64,000 nt of DNA from Panorpa germanica (lineage: Eukaryota > Arthropoda > Insecta > Mecoptera > Panorpidae). The notes under the pieces are model-generated. The model did not search any database. It was not told where the DNA came from and saw only the letters and a list, made by a program, of their open reading frames with translations. The stretch covers positions 248,001 to 312,000 of the forward strand of contig OY783220.1 in assembly GCA_963678705.1 (NCBI GenBank), given 5' to 3'. A program made the translations under genes and the position numbers. Shown here piece by piece: positions 44,691 through 55,022 of the stretch. Every line of letters begins with the position of its first letter. Positions within the stretch are counted from its first letter, which is position 1.

Positions 44691-44836
44691 CTGTAATTGC
44701 AAACAATCATTTGTTGAAGAATACGGTGTAACTTCTGATCGTGTGATGGTGTAGTGTGTGGTGTATATGTAGTTGTTATGTGTTGCAATTCATTGTGTTG
44801 GTGTGAGTGATTGGTTATGTGTGTTGTATCTTTTAC
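44691..44836 (-). other. Probable 146-nt intron 1 of the Helitron Rep gene
   Basis: Minus strand GTAAAAGATACAACAC...TTGCAATTACAG, between ...FMPTCK and IQGQIYH, two segments that are contiguous in other Helitron proteins. Confidence 0.8.
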
Positions 44837-45316
44837 CTTGCAAGTCGGCATGAAGCCGCCTTCTCGAATGATATTAGCTCCAAAGGAAGTCATGCGAAAG
44901 CAGTTATTGTATTCAAGGATGTGTTGAAGAAAATGGCTGGAATCGGGATCACTTCCATCGAACAATGGTTTCAGTGGCTGTGGTGGTGTAAGTAATGGAT
45001 CCAGTTTGACTTTTCCACTTGCGCAGCACAATCCAGCCGTTTCTCTTTTGAACTTTAACGCATTGCAATATCGGCATATAGTCGTCGTTGGTCCAATATC
45101 TAAATTTTCATCATCACTGTAGTTCGCAGTAGGATCATATTGGAATGCCAAGCGATTGTATGATGCCAATGATCTTCGTGTGCTCACGCGTTGTCTCAAT
45201 CGGGCATTTTCTCTTATTATATTTTGTCTTTCTTCGCTTAAGTTCTGTGAATACAGTTGTTGCTGGCTTGCATGTCTTGCGCGGCGGCCGATGTTCGCAC
45301 GTCGTCCTCTAGGCAT
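44837..45316 (-). pseudogene. Helitron Rep, exon 1
   Basis: Starts MPRGRRANIGRRARHASQQQ, an Arg-rich leader. Then YNRLAFQYDPTANYSDDENL and a Cys pair region ICRYCNALKFKRETAGLCCA (zinc-finger-like), and NNCFRMTSFGANIIREGGFM before the donor. This is the N-terminal part of Helitron Rep/Hel proteins, with its usual C-x2-C...C-C metal site. No lesion seen in this exon. The ATG is ~550 bp inside the Helitron 5' end. Confidence 0.85.
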
Positions 45317-45869
45317 TTTGGACTATGGACAGAGTGGTGAATGTAACCTTAAATGCAGGATCCACATAATTTACACAGTACAACTTACCACCAGACCACA
45401 AGACAAATGCCTGCTGTTGAAATTGAATAAAAATTTGCACAATATACGTGATTGATTTGATGGTTTCCAATTTAAATGTTAGGAAATGAATTAACTTATT
45501 TTTTTAATTTTTTTTTCACAATTTCACAATGAACACAATACCGGTTTGTCACATAAAATTAATTAACTGAGCAGAGAATAATGAGTAGCTGTCAAACAAT
45601 GTATCACGCACCGGCGCCTACTACTTAAAACACCGGTCTACTTAAAATATTGGTTTGTATATATGCTATGTATCAGAGTAGGCGCTGTATGTGAAAAAAG
45701 ATTTTCCCGCTTTTCTGTTGAAATTTTTCCTGAATTCCTGAATTTTCTTTGCTATAAACCTCACGGAGCCCGAGACCTTTCCAACGAATGCAAAACCGTG
45801 GAAATCGGTTCGTGCGTTCTGGAGTTATAACGTCAGGAAGGAAAACCCGACTTATTTTTATATAGTAGA
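45317..45869 (-). promoter_or_regulatory. Helitron 5' terminal region
   Basis: Non-coding ~550 bp ending at TCTACTATATA on the minus strand; contains the conserved run CGGGTTTTCCTTCCTGACG near the tip, a strand-transfer recognition end. Confidence 0.75.
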
Positions 45870-46195
45870 TACCTGTTTTAGGCCTGTATAAACGATTTAT
45901 ACTCCTTTTTAAACAGGAAATATTATTATAAAAATGTTAATAATTTTTGTTCTTGGAAAGTGTGATATATAGAAAGGAAATATGAATGAGTACTCACATT
46001 ACGATTATCACCGCGATGCCTTGCGAGATCTTCATGTCCATATGCTGCTGCTAGTGGGTCGATGAGCCTCGGAGCACTTCAATTTCTGTTTCTATTTCAC
46101 TCCACTATTTATTTTTTAACTTTATTTTTGTAGGTTTCGAAATATTAAGTTAACCATAAAAATGGAAAAATTTACAGCGATTGTAATTCCTTAAT
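45870..46195 (-). other. 5' leader of the gypsy-like element
   Basis: Non-coding; holds the right copy of the ~31-bp direct repeat (45,880-45,910) inside a CCTGTTT...AAACAGG inverted pair. Confidence 0.6.
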
Positions 46196-46213
46196 ATCCT
46201 ACCGACTGCGCCA
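46196..46213 (-). other. Primer-binding site of the gypsy-like element
   Basis: Minus strand TGGCGCAGTCGGTAGGAT directly after the LTR. From memory it matches the tRNA-Ser-type site of 17.6/297/ZAM-like errantiviruses. Confidence 0.7.
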
Positions 46214-46479
46214 ATTAAAGTTTGAGTAATTCAGACTTTAATAAAAAAAACAATTTATTTTAATTTTACTTAAATAATATTTATTTGAACTAATATTCAC
46301 TGTGCGATACAGCTTATGCCTAGTCTCAAATGGTGAGCCAGCCATTTACTATCTGCGCGATGCAGATTATACATGAACTTGAACTGACTAGATTAAGATT
46401 AACATATTACTTATATACTATTTTATTATCTCTAGAGTGCATGGTCAGCAAAGATACTGAAGAGACATTGTTAGTTTGT
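46214..46479 (-). repeat. 5' LTR of the gypsy-like element, truncated
   Basis: Matches 39,066-39,331 with few differences but lacks the first ~25 bp of the LTR (minus strand); the match stops at ACAAACTAAC. Another repeat (GGGCTGCAGAGACGG) starts ~18 bp further on. Confidence 0.8.
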
Positions 46480-47547
46480 TGAAGATGTTATCTCCAGGGC
46501 TGCAGAGACGGTAAAAAATAATTGACTGCGAATAATTGTAGTAGCAGTAGCATATAAGAAAAAGAAAAAAAGAATACACGAGGATAGAGAAATAAAACAA
46601 AATTTGAGCCGAAATTATTTAGTCTAATAAAACTAGAGATACTTCTGCAACAACAGATCCAATCGCCATAGTTAATTTATCTTAATCAAATTTGCTACAG
46701 ATTATGATTCACAGCATTTAATTTAAATTAATCATTCTTACAACATCATATGTCATTTCCATCAAATTCTTAGGAAAAATGGACCCACACAAAGCTAACG
46801 AAAACGATCTGGCATGGAAATATCAATAAATTACGTACAAATGTTATGTTCGGGAGCCCTAACTATAAGATGAAGAAGAAATATTTCAAATTCGTTATTT
46901 TATTTCATCTTTCCGTTATACTAAACACTAACTAGCACATATCCGTGTTTTAAACCACTTTGTAACAGTTTAATTTTCTTGTGTCACTGTCACTGTCACC
47001 TGTGTAATTTATTTCTTTTTGTGCGAAATGCTGAAGCCATTTTTTCCATAATTCAGTTTCGACGTTTTTGTTTTATATGTTGAGTAATATATAATAAAGT
47101 TTCTTTATTGTTTTTAGAGTGAGTGAGAGTACTGTGAGTGGTAGAAACTAGTTAGTAAATATTTGTTTATTTTCTTTAAAAAGTAATAATTATGTTAATA
47201 ACTTGACATTCTTTTTTATTAAATCCAATAACTTTAACTTTGTTATTTCTCTCTACAAAACATCTTCGTAACTTCATTATTAAAAAAAAATGTATTATTT
47301 TTTAAAGTATAAATAACATTTCTTTAATAAAACTATAGAGTTTTGTAACTATTCTTTATCAAATTACAATTTGATATTTCAAATGTTGCTTTACAAAAAA
47401 AGTTAGAAAGCTATTGAAAGTTACAACCACTTCACCGCATCCTTATAATATCAGTTCTTTCTCAACCTAAACCAGTGTTATAAGAGGTGTGGCTTTGTCT
47501 AAATGCAACCGGTGTGAGTACAGACCAGGGTACTATCAGTTAGTCAC
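46480..47547. other. Spacer, no gene recognised
   Basis: AT-rich; begins with a GGGCTGCAGAG-CGGTAAAAAA motif shared with 10,695. Confidence 0.5.
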
Positions 47548-48643
47548 TTAGGGCCTTATTCTGTGAAGTATTCTGTGATGATTTTTCATTTGGTATTCTG
47601 TAAGAAACTTCAATCGATTTTATTTTTGTCGCTGGAAAAAAATCGACCAAATTATAAGGTCGCCTTCAGCGGTGACTTTAAAATTTTTCATCGCTGTATT
47701 TTTGAGAACTGTCAAACAATTTGAACAATAATTTGCTGTAGTTGGAGGATTCTACGAAAAAATAAAGAATAAGTTAGTATTTATATGTATACATATATTT
47801 TTAATTTTTTTATTGACATCCCATTACAATATTACAATCTATGCATAGATATAATAATATGTATACATATGAATATATAAATATATCTAAGTGAGGTTAT
47901 GTTGTTTGTCAATTATTGCTTCAGGTGATTGCTTTTTTACATAAATTGTGCATGGCCATTTAAAATTCTATTTATAATAATTATTTCCCCACTGATTTTC
48001 CCGTTTTCCTTTTCGTAGATGCCATATTAAATTTTTTTAATAAATTTTGACATGTAGGAATTATATAAACAACTGTCATTTAAAATATTTTATATTTTTT
48101 TATTTAATACTTTGTCGTGATTGGTCAAATATCATCAGTACCAGTTTATACTCTTTCACCGCTGTACATTATAAGGGCGGTGAAAAATTTTGCATACAGA
48201 ATACCACTGTAGATATTTTAAATACAGCGACCTTAGGCCTGTCTCAGTATGGGACCGTATTTAAGCGACGGCGTATTCGGACGTAAATCGGCGGGTTGGA
48301 TGAGCTACAAAGCAAATCGCCTATGTGTGTCACAATACATGTTTATACTAATTTGTTTATCTATATTTATGATACAGCATCCTCTTGATGTTTACGTCTT
48401 AAATCTGGTGTGCTTGGATAATAAGATAAGGGTATATTATCTTATTATGTTATCGGTTTTTGGTTTTGTTATTGTTTTGTCAGCCTGTAGTGATCTCCTG
48501 TAGTCGTCAGATAACTAACTTGTGAACTGTAGGGGGTGTATTGGAGTTCTTTAGCACTAATATAATTTATTATGAGAGCAAACTTTAACTTTAATTTTTA
48601 TCGATACACTACTGGTATTAAAGGGACTTTAGCATTTATTATA

Positions 48644-49945
48644 CAAGGTGTCCAGAAAGGGTATCGGGTATTTGTAAGTTCAATGAAACAAAAATTATTT
48701 GTATGCAATAAAAAAGTTTATTGTTTATTATTAGCATATGAATTGGAGAATTATTTGGAAAAGATGACGTTATCCAAATGATGACCGTTACGTTGCTGGC
48801 ACTCTTCTAAACGGAAACGAAGATTGGCGATAACACGTTGACACATAGCTATCGATATTGCTGCCATTTCTGACCTGATGTTTTGCTTTAACTGGGTTAG
48901 ATTCGTCGGATTGTTTTGATAAACCTTACTTTTAAGGTATCCCCATGCAAAATAGTCAAGCGGGCTAAGGTCGGGGCTTCTGGGAGGCCAGTTGATGTTA
49001 CCCCTTCGCGAAATGACTTTATTAGGGAATAACTCGTTAACAACTTCCATTGAGTTATTTGAGGTATGGCAAGTGGCCCCATCTTGCTGGAACCACGTTC
49101 TTGAGTTGAAACCTGCAAACTCCTGCAACTCTGGGACCAAAAAATTTAGCAACATATCGCAATACCGGTCACTATTCACATTAATTGCTCGGCCTCGTTG
49201 ATCTTCATGAAAATAAGGACCAATTATGCCTTTAGCAGACATAGCGGCCCAAACAACGAACGAACGCTATGCAGGGGTCGTTCATGCTTTCGTTTCGGAT
49301 TCTCCACTGCCCAGTACCGACAATTCTGCTTATTAACATGACCATTCAGGTGAAAATTTGCTTCGTCACTGAACAGTATGTTGTTAAAGTTGTCAAATCG
49401 CTGCAGCACTTCGTTCGCAAAATTCAGTCGATTAGCATAGTCCGTATCCTTCAATTCTTGAACCAATTGAATTTTATAGGCTTTTAGATGTAAGTCTTTC
49501 TTTAAAATATAATGTAAAGACGATTTTTTGATGTTCAACGCTTGGCTTCGCTTTCGGATGGATACAGACGGATTTTGACGAACCGACGCCTCAACTTCTT
49601 CAATTGTTTTTTCATCGCGAACTGAACGAGGACGACCAGAGTTTTGAATTTTAACTGTCGCACCTGTATTCTCGAACATCCTGATCCATTTCCTAATGCT
49701 ATCGTCACTTGGCGCGTGGCGTATACGATATTCCGCACGATAGAGACGTTGAGCAGTCACTATTGAATCACCATTACGATAATACGCTCGTACGCAAAAT
49801 GCGCGATGCATCCCCGAGTACTGTTCCATCGTGACTAAAACTCCACAGAATGGCGGACGCCACGAACCCCTCCCCGCACCCTTTAGACGCCACGTTTCGA
49901 ATATGGCGCGAAAACAAATACCCGATACCCTTTCAGGACACCGTG
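48644..49945 (-). mobile_element. DD41D mariner-like transposon
   Basis: TIRs of 32 bp, CAAGGTGTCC-GAAAGGGTATC / CACGGTGTCC-GAAAGGGTATC, with TA on both outer sides (48,642-48,643; 49,946-49,947). 1302 bp. Encodes one transposase on the minus strand split by a frameshift. Confidence 0.95.
48751..49829 (-). pseudogene. DD41D mariner-like transposase (one frameshift)
   Basis: The first frame (49,829-49,224) starts MEQYSGMHRAFCVRAYYRNG and holds two helix-turn-helix units joined by a GRPRSVRD-type AT-hook, then the first catalytic Asp in ILFSDEANFHLNG. The second frame (49,242-48,751) holds the second Asp in TWFQQDGATCHTS and the third in SPDLSPLDYFAWGYLKSKVY. Counting by eye, 41 residues lie between the second and third Asp, the rosa-like DD41D spacing rather than DD34D. 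The frames overlap at a GTTC repeat (about 49,224-49,242), a plausible slip site. All three catalytic residues are present, so decay seems recent. Confidence 0.9.
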
Positions 49946-49947
49946 TA

Positions 49948-50409
49948 TATCTGAGTTCTGGTTGTCGTGAATTTTAATTTAGTTCTATCGTATTTGTTAG
50001 GTGGTTTGCATTGTTTGAAATAGTTTGAAAAAATGAACGGTGTGTTTTCCATGTGTGAAAGTAGTAGTTTGTTGATAAGGCGGAAAAGAAAATGTTCAAG
50101 AAGAAGAGAGTGGGTTCACCCAATCTTGCTGAAGAGAGAAGAACTTGGGGAGTTTCACCATTTAATGCCTGATTTAAAGCCATAGAAGTAGAGCCCCACC
50201 GATCAGGTAGCATAATCAAATGCATATGCTTACTGCATAATATTATAATAGATAGAGAAGGTCTTCCCATAAATTTTGATTTCACATCCAGCGGAACTCA
50301 ACAAACCTCAGACACGAATCGATCAAGTACTACGAGTGAAAATCGTGCTGCTGGAAAAGCTTACGATGTTCGTGAAAAATTCAAGACTTTTTTGCCAACA
50401 AATCTATAT
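49948..50409. other. Interior of the second nested element, non-coding
   Basis: No protein similarity recognised. Lies between the mariner and the first 186-bp direct repeat. Confidence 0.5.
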
Positions 50410-50595
50410 AATATTATAAAGCGACAGAGTTTGTTTGTTTGAACGCGCTAATCTCCGAAACTACTGGTTCGAATTGAATAATTCTTTTTGTGTTGGATAG
50501 TCCAGTTATCGAGGAAGGCTATAGGCTATATAACATCACGCTACGACCAATAGGAGCAAAGATATAGTGGTAAATGTGTAAAAAACGGGAGAAAT
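50410..50595. repeat. 186-bp direct repeat flanking a LINE insertion, left
   Basis: Starts AATATTATAAAGCGACAGAG and ends GGGAGAAAT. Two differences from 52,382-52,567 seen. Immediately followed by another AATATTATAAAGC-like start. Confidence 0.9.
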
Positions 50596-52381
50596 ATTAT
50601 AAAGCACAATCGAGTAGTCATTCGATACGTGATAGACGTGTTTTGTTTGTTTCCTTAAAATAATTTAATTGAACTAATATTATTAAATATACATATATAT
50701 AAATTAATTAAAAAGTAAATTTAAATTTAAAGTAAAATTGCATTATCTAAAATATTATTATTTTAATATTCAAATTTTCTGAATTTAAAAAATGAATTTG
50801 AATTCTGAGGGGAAAGTGGGAGTTGACCCCAATATAAATTTATACAATGAAGATAATTTAACTTTATCTTCTTATAAAATTATGATTCAGAAAGAAGATA
50901 TTCTAAATGAAAAATATGGGATCAGTACATTAAAAACAGCAAAAATGCTATATAATTCAGAATATGGAAAAGATATTACAGAAATAAAGAAAATAGGGAA
51001 AAATAGAATAATGGCGGTATGTAAAAATCCTAAATCAGCTAATATGTTAGTGAAATTAAATAACAAGAAAACATCAGGAGTTGATATGTTTATACCAATG
51101 TTTTGGATTACAAGAATTGGAATTATCAAAAATGTAGATATTGAATTTTCGGAGGAAGAATTAAAAGCAAACATTTATAGTGACCCGTATAAAATCCACT
51201 CCATAAGGAGATTAAAAAGGAGAGTGAAAGTTGAAGATGAAATTAAATATGAGGACTCTAGAAATATTATCATTTTCTTTGAAGGCCAAAATTTACCTCA
51301 ATATATTTATATTTGGAATGCTAAATTACCCTGTGAACCATTTATTAAAAATACGAGACAATGTTATAAATGTTTAAGATATAACCATACGGCCAATCAA
51401 TGTAAAGGAAAGAGTAGATGTAGCAAATGTGGTTCAAATGAACATACGCTAAATTTATGTAAAAATGAAATTATAAAATGTGTAAATTGTGATGAAGAAC
51501 ATGATGCGACTGATAAAAATTGCAAAGAAAGAAAAAGGCAACAAGAAATAAAAATTTTAATGGGAAACAGAAATCTTAGTTATCAAGAAGCCGCTATTGA
51601 AATACCTCAAATTTGGAAAGACAAAAATTCGTATGCTGTAACTACAAAAAATAGATTTAATATATTATCTAATTATGAAAAGGACTTTCCTCAAAATTTA
51701 ACAAGTCGTGAAAATAGTATACCATCATATAAGCCAGCACCCATTAGAAAAAGAACATATTTAGATAGAAACTGTAAAAAGGAAAATATTAAAAAACAAA
51801 ATAATATAAATGATAATAAAATTGAAACTAAACAGAATGAGAAAGAACAAAGTTTCATTAATTATATTACAAATTCTACACCTAGAACTTATAATACAAG
51901 AAACAATTACAGAAAAAATGAACAAGATAATGACGAGGAACAAACAGAAAATAATTCTCAGAGGTCCATAAAAGTACCAAAAATTCAATCCAACTCTAAA
52001 TTATTAGTATCACAAAATTTTAGTGAAAATAAAAATGAAGAAAGAAATAAATTCATGACGGATTCAAATAAATTTTCTATATTTGAAAATATAGAAAGAG
52101 GAAGAAAAAAATAGCGAAATTATAAAAATAATATAATATAAGAGCATACATATTAGAGTAACATATAAAATTATAATTATTAAATAGCGTCTATTCGTAA
52201 ATAAGGTTTCTAGAAATTGATATTATACAGTGGAACGGACGGAAATTAATTAGTGAAATATTAAAATATTTATAAATTTGTAAAATTAAATTATAAATTA
52301 TAAAAGATGTATTTAAAAAAGATTGTTGGTGGCTATGACGAAAGAAAGTCAAGGCAAATAAGTGAATAAATATAAAAAAAA
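50596..52381 (+). mobile_element. LINE insertion carrying ORF1 only
   Basis: Leader of ~195 bp, a 440-codon ORF1, a ~260-bp 3' region and an A-rich end (ATATAAAAAAAAAAT). No endonuclease or reverse transcriptase. Flanked by the 186-bp repeats. Confidence 0.75.
50792..52114 (+). CDS. LINE ORF1 protein with three zinc knuckles
   Basis: An intact 440-codon ORF starting MNLNSEGKVGVDPNINLY. An N-terminal domain of ~190 residues precedes three knuckles: CYKCLRYNHTANQC (~197), CSKCGSNEHTLNLC (~216) and CVNCDEEHDATDKNC (~237). The WNAKLPCEPFIKNTRQC lead-in is typical of jockey/R1-clade ORF1 proteins, which coat element RNA and guide it to chromatin. The C-terminal 190 residues are Asn/Lys-rich and low in complexity. 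The frame is open from ATG to TAG with no lesion, striking because ORF2 is missing. Confidence 0.85.
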   Translation: MNLNSEGKVGVDPNINLYNEDNLTLSSYKIMIQKEDILNEKYGISTLKTAKMLYNSEYGKDITEIKKIGKNRIMAVCKNPKSANMLVKLNNKKTSGVDMFIPMFWITRIGIIKNVDIEFSEEELKANIYSDPYKIHSIRRLKRRVKVEDEIKYEDSRNIIIFFEGQNLPQYIYIWNAKLPCEPFIKNTRQCYKCLRYNHTANQCKGKSRCSKCGSNEHTLNLCKNEIIKCVNCDEEHDATDKNCKERKRQQEIKILMGNRNLSYQEAAIEIPQIWKDKNSYAVTTKNRFNILSNYEKDFPQNLTSRENSIPSYKPAPIRKRTYLDRNCKKENIKKQNNINDNKIETKQNEKEQSFINYITNSTPRTYNTRNNYRKNEQDNDEEQTENNSQRSIKVPKIQSNSKLLVSQNFSENKNEERNKFMTDSNKFSIFENIERGRKK

Positions 52382-52567
52382 AATATTATAAAGCGACAGA
52401 GTTTGTTTGTTTGAACGCGCTAATCTCCGAAACTACTGGTTCGAATTGAAAAATTCTTTTGGTGTTGGATAGTCCAGTTATCGAGGAAGGCTATAGGCTA
52501 TATAACATCACGCTACGACCAATAGGAGCAAAGATATAGTGGTAAATGTGTAAAAAACGGGAGAAAT
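52382..52567. repeat. 186-bp direct repeat flanking a LINE insertion, right
   Basis: Same length as the left copy, followed by sequence (TATTTCATC...) that reads as the natural continuation of the host repeat. Confidence 0.9.
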
Positions 52568-53079
52568 TATTTCATCTTTGAAGCCTTCCGTTGCGTGCGC
52601 CGTGAAAACGGTTCAAGATACACAAAAAATATGTATTAAAGAATAATAGCTCTTTTAATGATCTAAAAAACAGTCTGCGATAGTATATGTCTATCTTTTA
52701 AGATTAACTCACAAAAACCGTTTTTATGGTATTTCAACAAAAAACTTTAAAGATTACAATGATAAATAACTCCCAAACAAAACCAACTCGCTCTCTGCGC
52801 TGGCCGGCGCGGCGGGAGAGAGGCGGTGCTTGCGGGCAAGCCGGGAGGGGGGTGTAGCTCAACGAGATACCATGCCGCGCGGGTCACTCGCGCGGTCGGC
52901 TCCCTACTGAACGGTTGAATGCAGCGCTAATTTGTTTATGCGATATAATTATCATCGTTATATTACTTTTTAAACACAGTTTCATTTTGTAGTTGTTTTC
53001 TATATAGTAGGTACTTTATTTGTTTTAGGATAGTATTTAGTTACACAATAATAACACTTTTTTGTTTTTATGTAGATTA
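52568..53079. other. Non-coding spacer with a GC-rich island
   Basis: GC-rich stretch at 52,790-52,900 (CGCGCGGTCGG type) in otherwise AT-rich DNA. No gene recognised. Confidence 0.5.
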
Positions 53080-53433
53080 TCTTAATATATATAAATTACG
53101 TGTCACTGTGTTGTCCGCTATGGACTCCTAAACTACTTAACCGATTTTAATGAAATTTGTACACCGTGTGCAGTTTGACCCAACTTGAAAGATAGGATAG
53201 CTTACATCTCAATTTATTTATCTTATTGCTAATTATTTGTCTATTAATTATCTGTATATGACATATGATATCGGGCGACGATGATGGCGACATCTGTTGA
53301 CTAGATTGAGTAAATATTCTGTTGAGTAAATCGAAATCTGTTGACTAGATTGAGTAAATATTCAATAGATGGCGCTATGTAATGTAATATGACAAAAACG
53401 TTAGTCACAGCAACGCGTGGCCGGGACAGCTAG
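53080..53433 (+). mobile_element. Small non-autonomous Helitron
   Basis: Starts TCTTAATATATATAAATTAC and ends GTGGCCGGGACAGCTAG, with A before and T after. 354 bp. Ends of this type are familiar from insect Helitron-N families. Confidence 0.85.
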
Positions 53434-53527
53434 TTTTAAATAAAATATAACATGCTATATATGAAATACACGTAACCTGTTTTTTTTCTTAAAATATAAA
53501 AAAAAAATATATATATGTATATCATCA

Positions 53528-54338
53528 TCCTATATTATAATGTTCCAACTGTTTGTTTATATTCTTATGATCTTATGATCTTATATGTTTGGTAGTGAAT
53601 TTTGTATGGCAGCGCGAAAACGGCTCCAGGGAAGTTTTTGAAAATTTCCTATTTCGTAGAGAAAAAAATTCTAAGACTTTTGGCGTCCCCGGATTTTTCC
53701 CTGAATTTCCTGGAAACCCGTAATTTTGGAAAAACTGGAAAAAAAGTGATCCCTTTTTTGCTCTATAACTTTTAATTAGTGAAAGATAGAAAGTTGAAAT
53801 TTTGCATGTGTATTAAGGTACTCAATGCTGACATTTCTCAAAAATTAAAAATTCAAAAATTGAAAAAGGGGGGGTGCAAGAAATTCGGGGGCCCGGTAGG
53901 AAACTTTTGAGAAAGTTCATATTCTGGATTCTAGAATAATTAAGTATATTATTAATGAAAAAAAAATTCAAAATTTCAAAATTTTGTTTGGGGGCACGGA
54001 AGGCAGTATTTGCCGAGAGTAAAAATTGTGCTAGAAAGTTGAAATTTTGTATATAGGCTAACCTTGGTAACTTATTTCCGAATCGAAAAAAAAAATCACA
54101 AATTTTGAAAAAAAGTTGGTCAAATAACGCATAAATTGAAAATATTTTTTATTTTGATAAAAAAAAAATATTTTTTTAGTCAATTTATATGTGTCAATGT
54201 ATTGTGCGCGAGTTTATTTATTATTTCAATTTAAAAATAGAATTAAATATGAAATGTAATTACGAATTATTTTTTTGGATTCAAATCATACACGATAAAA
54301 GGGTGGCGCATTGCGACAGGGGTAAACCTTGTGCTTTA
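53528..54338 (+). mobile_element. Helitron array unit 1 (defective 3' end)
   Basis: Starts TCCTATATTATAATGTTCC; ends GCGCATTGCGACAGGGGTAAA with CCTTG instead of CTAG. Confidence 0.8.
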
Positions 54339-55022
54339 AAAAAAACTTTAAAGAGAAAAAAATTCTAAGACTTTTGGCGTTCACGGATTTTTTCTTGAAT
54401 TTCCTGGAAACCCGTAATTTAGGAAAAATTGGAAAAAAAGTGAGCCCTTTTTTGCGGTACTACTTTTAATTCGTAAAAGATAAAATGTTGAAATTTTGCG
54501 TGTGTATTAAAGTATTCAATGCTGACATATCTCAAAAATTAGAAATTAAATAGTTGAAAAAGGGGGGGTTGTAGGAATTCAGGGGCCCGGTAGGGAACTT
54601 CGGAGAAAGTTTATATTCTGGATTCTAGAATAATTAAGTATATTATCAATAAAAAAAATTTCAAAATTTTAAAATTTTATTTGGCGGCACGGGGGCAGCA
54701 TTTGCTGAGAGTAAAAATTGTGCTAGGTAGTTAAAATTTTGAATATAGGCTTACCTTGGTAATTTATTTACGAATCGAAAAAAAAATCCCAAATTTTGAA
54801 AAAAAGTTGGTCAAATAACGCATAAATTGAAAATATTTTTTATTTTGATAAAAATTATATATTTTTTTAGTTAATTCATATGTAAAATTATTTTATTATT
54901 GAGCGAGTTTATTATTTCAATTTAAAAATAGAGTTAAATATGAAATGTAATTCGGAATTATTTTATTGGACTCAAATCATACACTCCAAAAAGACGTCGC
55001 TTGCGACGGGGGTAAAAGCTAG
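54339..55022 (+). mobile_element. Helitron array unit 2 (5'-truncated, CTAG end)
   Basis: Begins within the unit near AGAGAAAAAAATTCTAAG; ends CGTCGCTTGCGACGG...GCTAG. Confidence 0.8.

Larger units (their letters stand above)
40296..45869 (-). mobile_element. Helitron with Rep gene, helicase lost, hAT inserted
   Basis: On the minus strand the 5' end is TCTACTATATAAAAATAAG (45,869 inward), and the 3' end is a GGCGAA-TTCGCC hairpin followed by GGGTTTGCTAG (40,296). An A precedes and a T follows, the standard A/T insertion site. It encodes a Helitron replication initiator with two probable introns. The gene ends before the helicase, and a hAT (41,091-42,803) splits it. It sits in the leader of the gypsy-like element. 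Confidence 0.9.
39066..46479 (-). mobile_element. Gutted gypsy/errantivirus-like LTR retrotransposon, with a Helitron inside
   Basis: Direct repeats of ~267 bp at 39,066-39,356 and 46,214-46,479 are LTRs on the minus strand. A primer-binding site (TGGCGCAGTCGGTAGGAT) abuts the right LTR, and a polypurine tract (AGGGGAGG) abuts the left one. Between them remain a leader, split by a 5.6-kb Helitron, and a 103-codon gag N-terminus; protease, reverse transcriptase, integrase and any envelope are gone. The distal ~25 bp of the 5' LTR is also missing at 46,479. Confidence 0.8.

Noticed and set aside
50410-52567. LTR retrotransposon with 186-bp LTRs
   Set aside because: The internal ORF is a LINE-type ORF1 with three CCHC knuckles. 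There is no primer-binding site or polypurine tract, and the internal end is A-rich.
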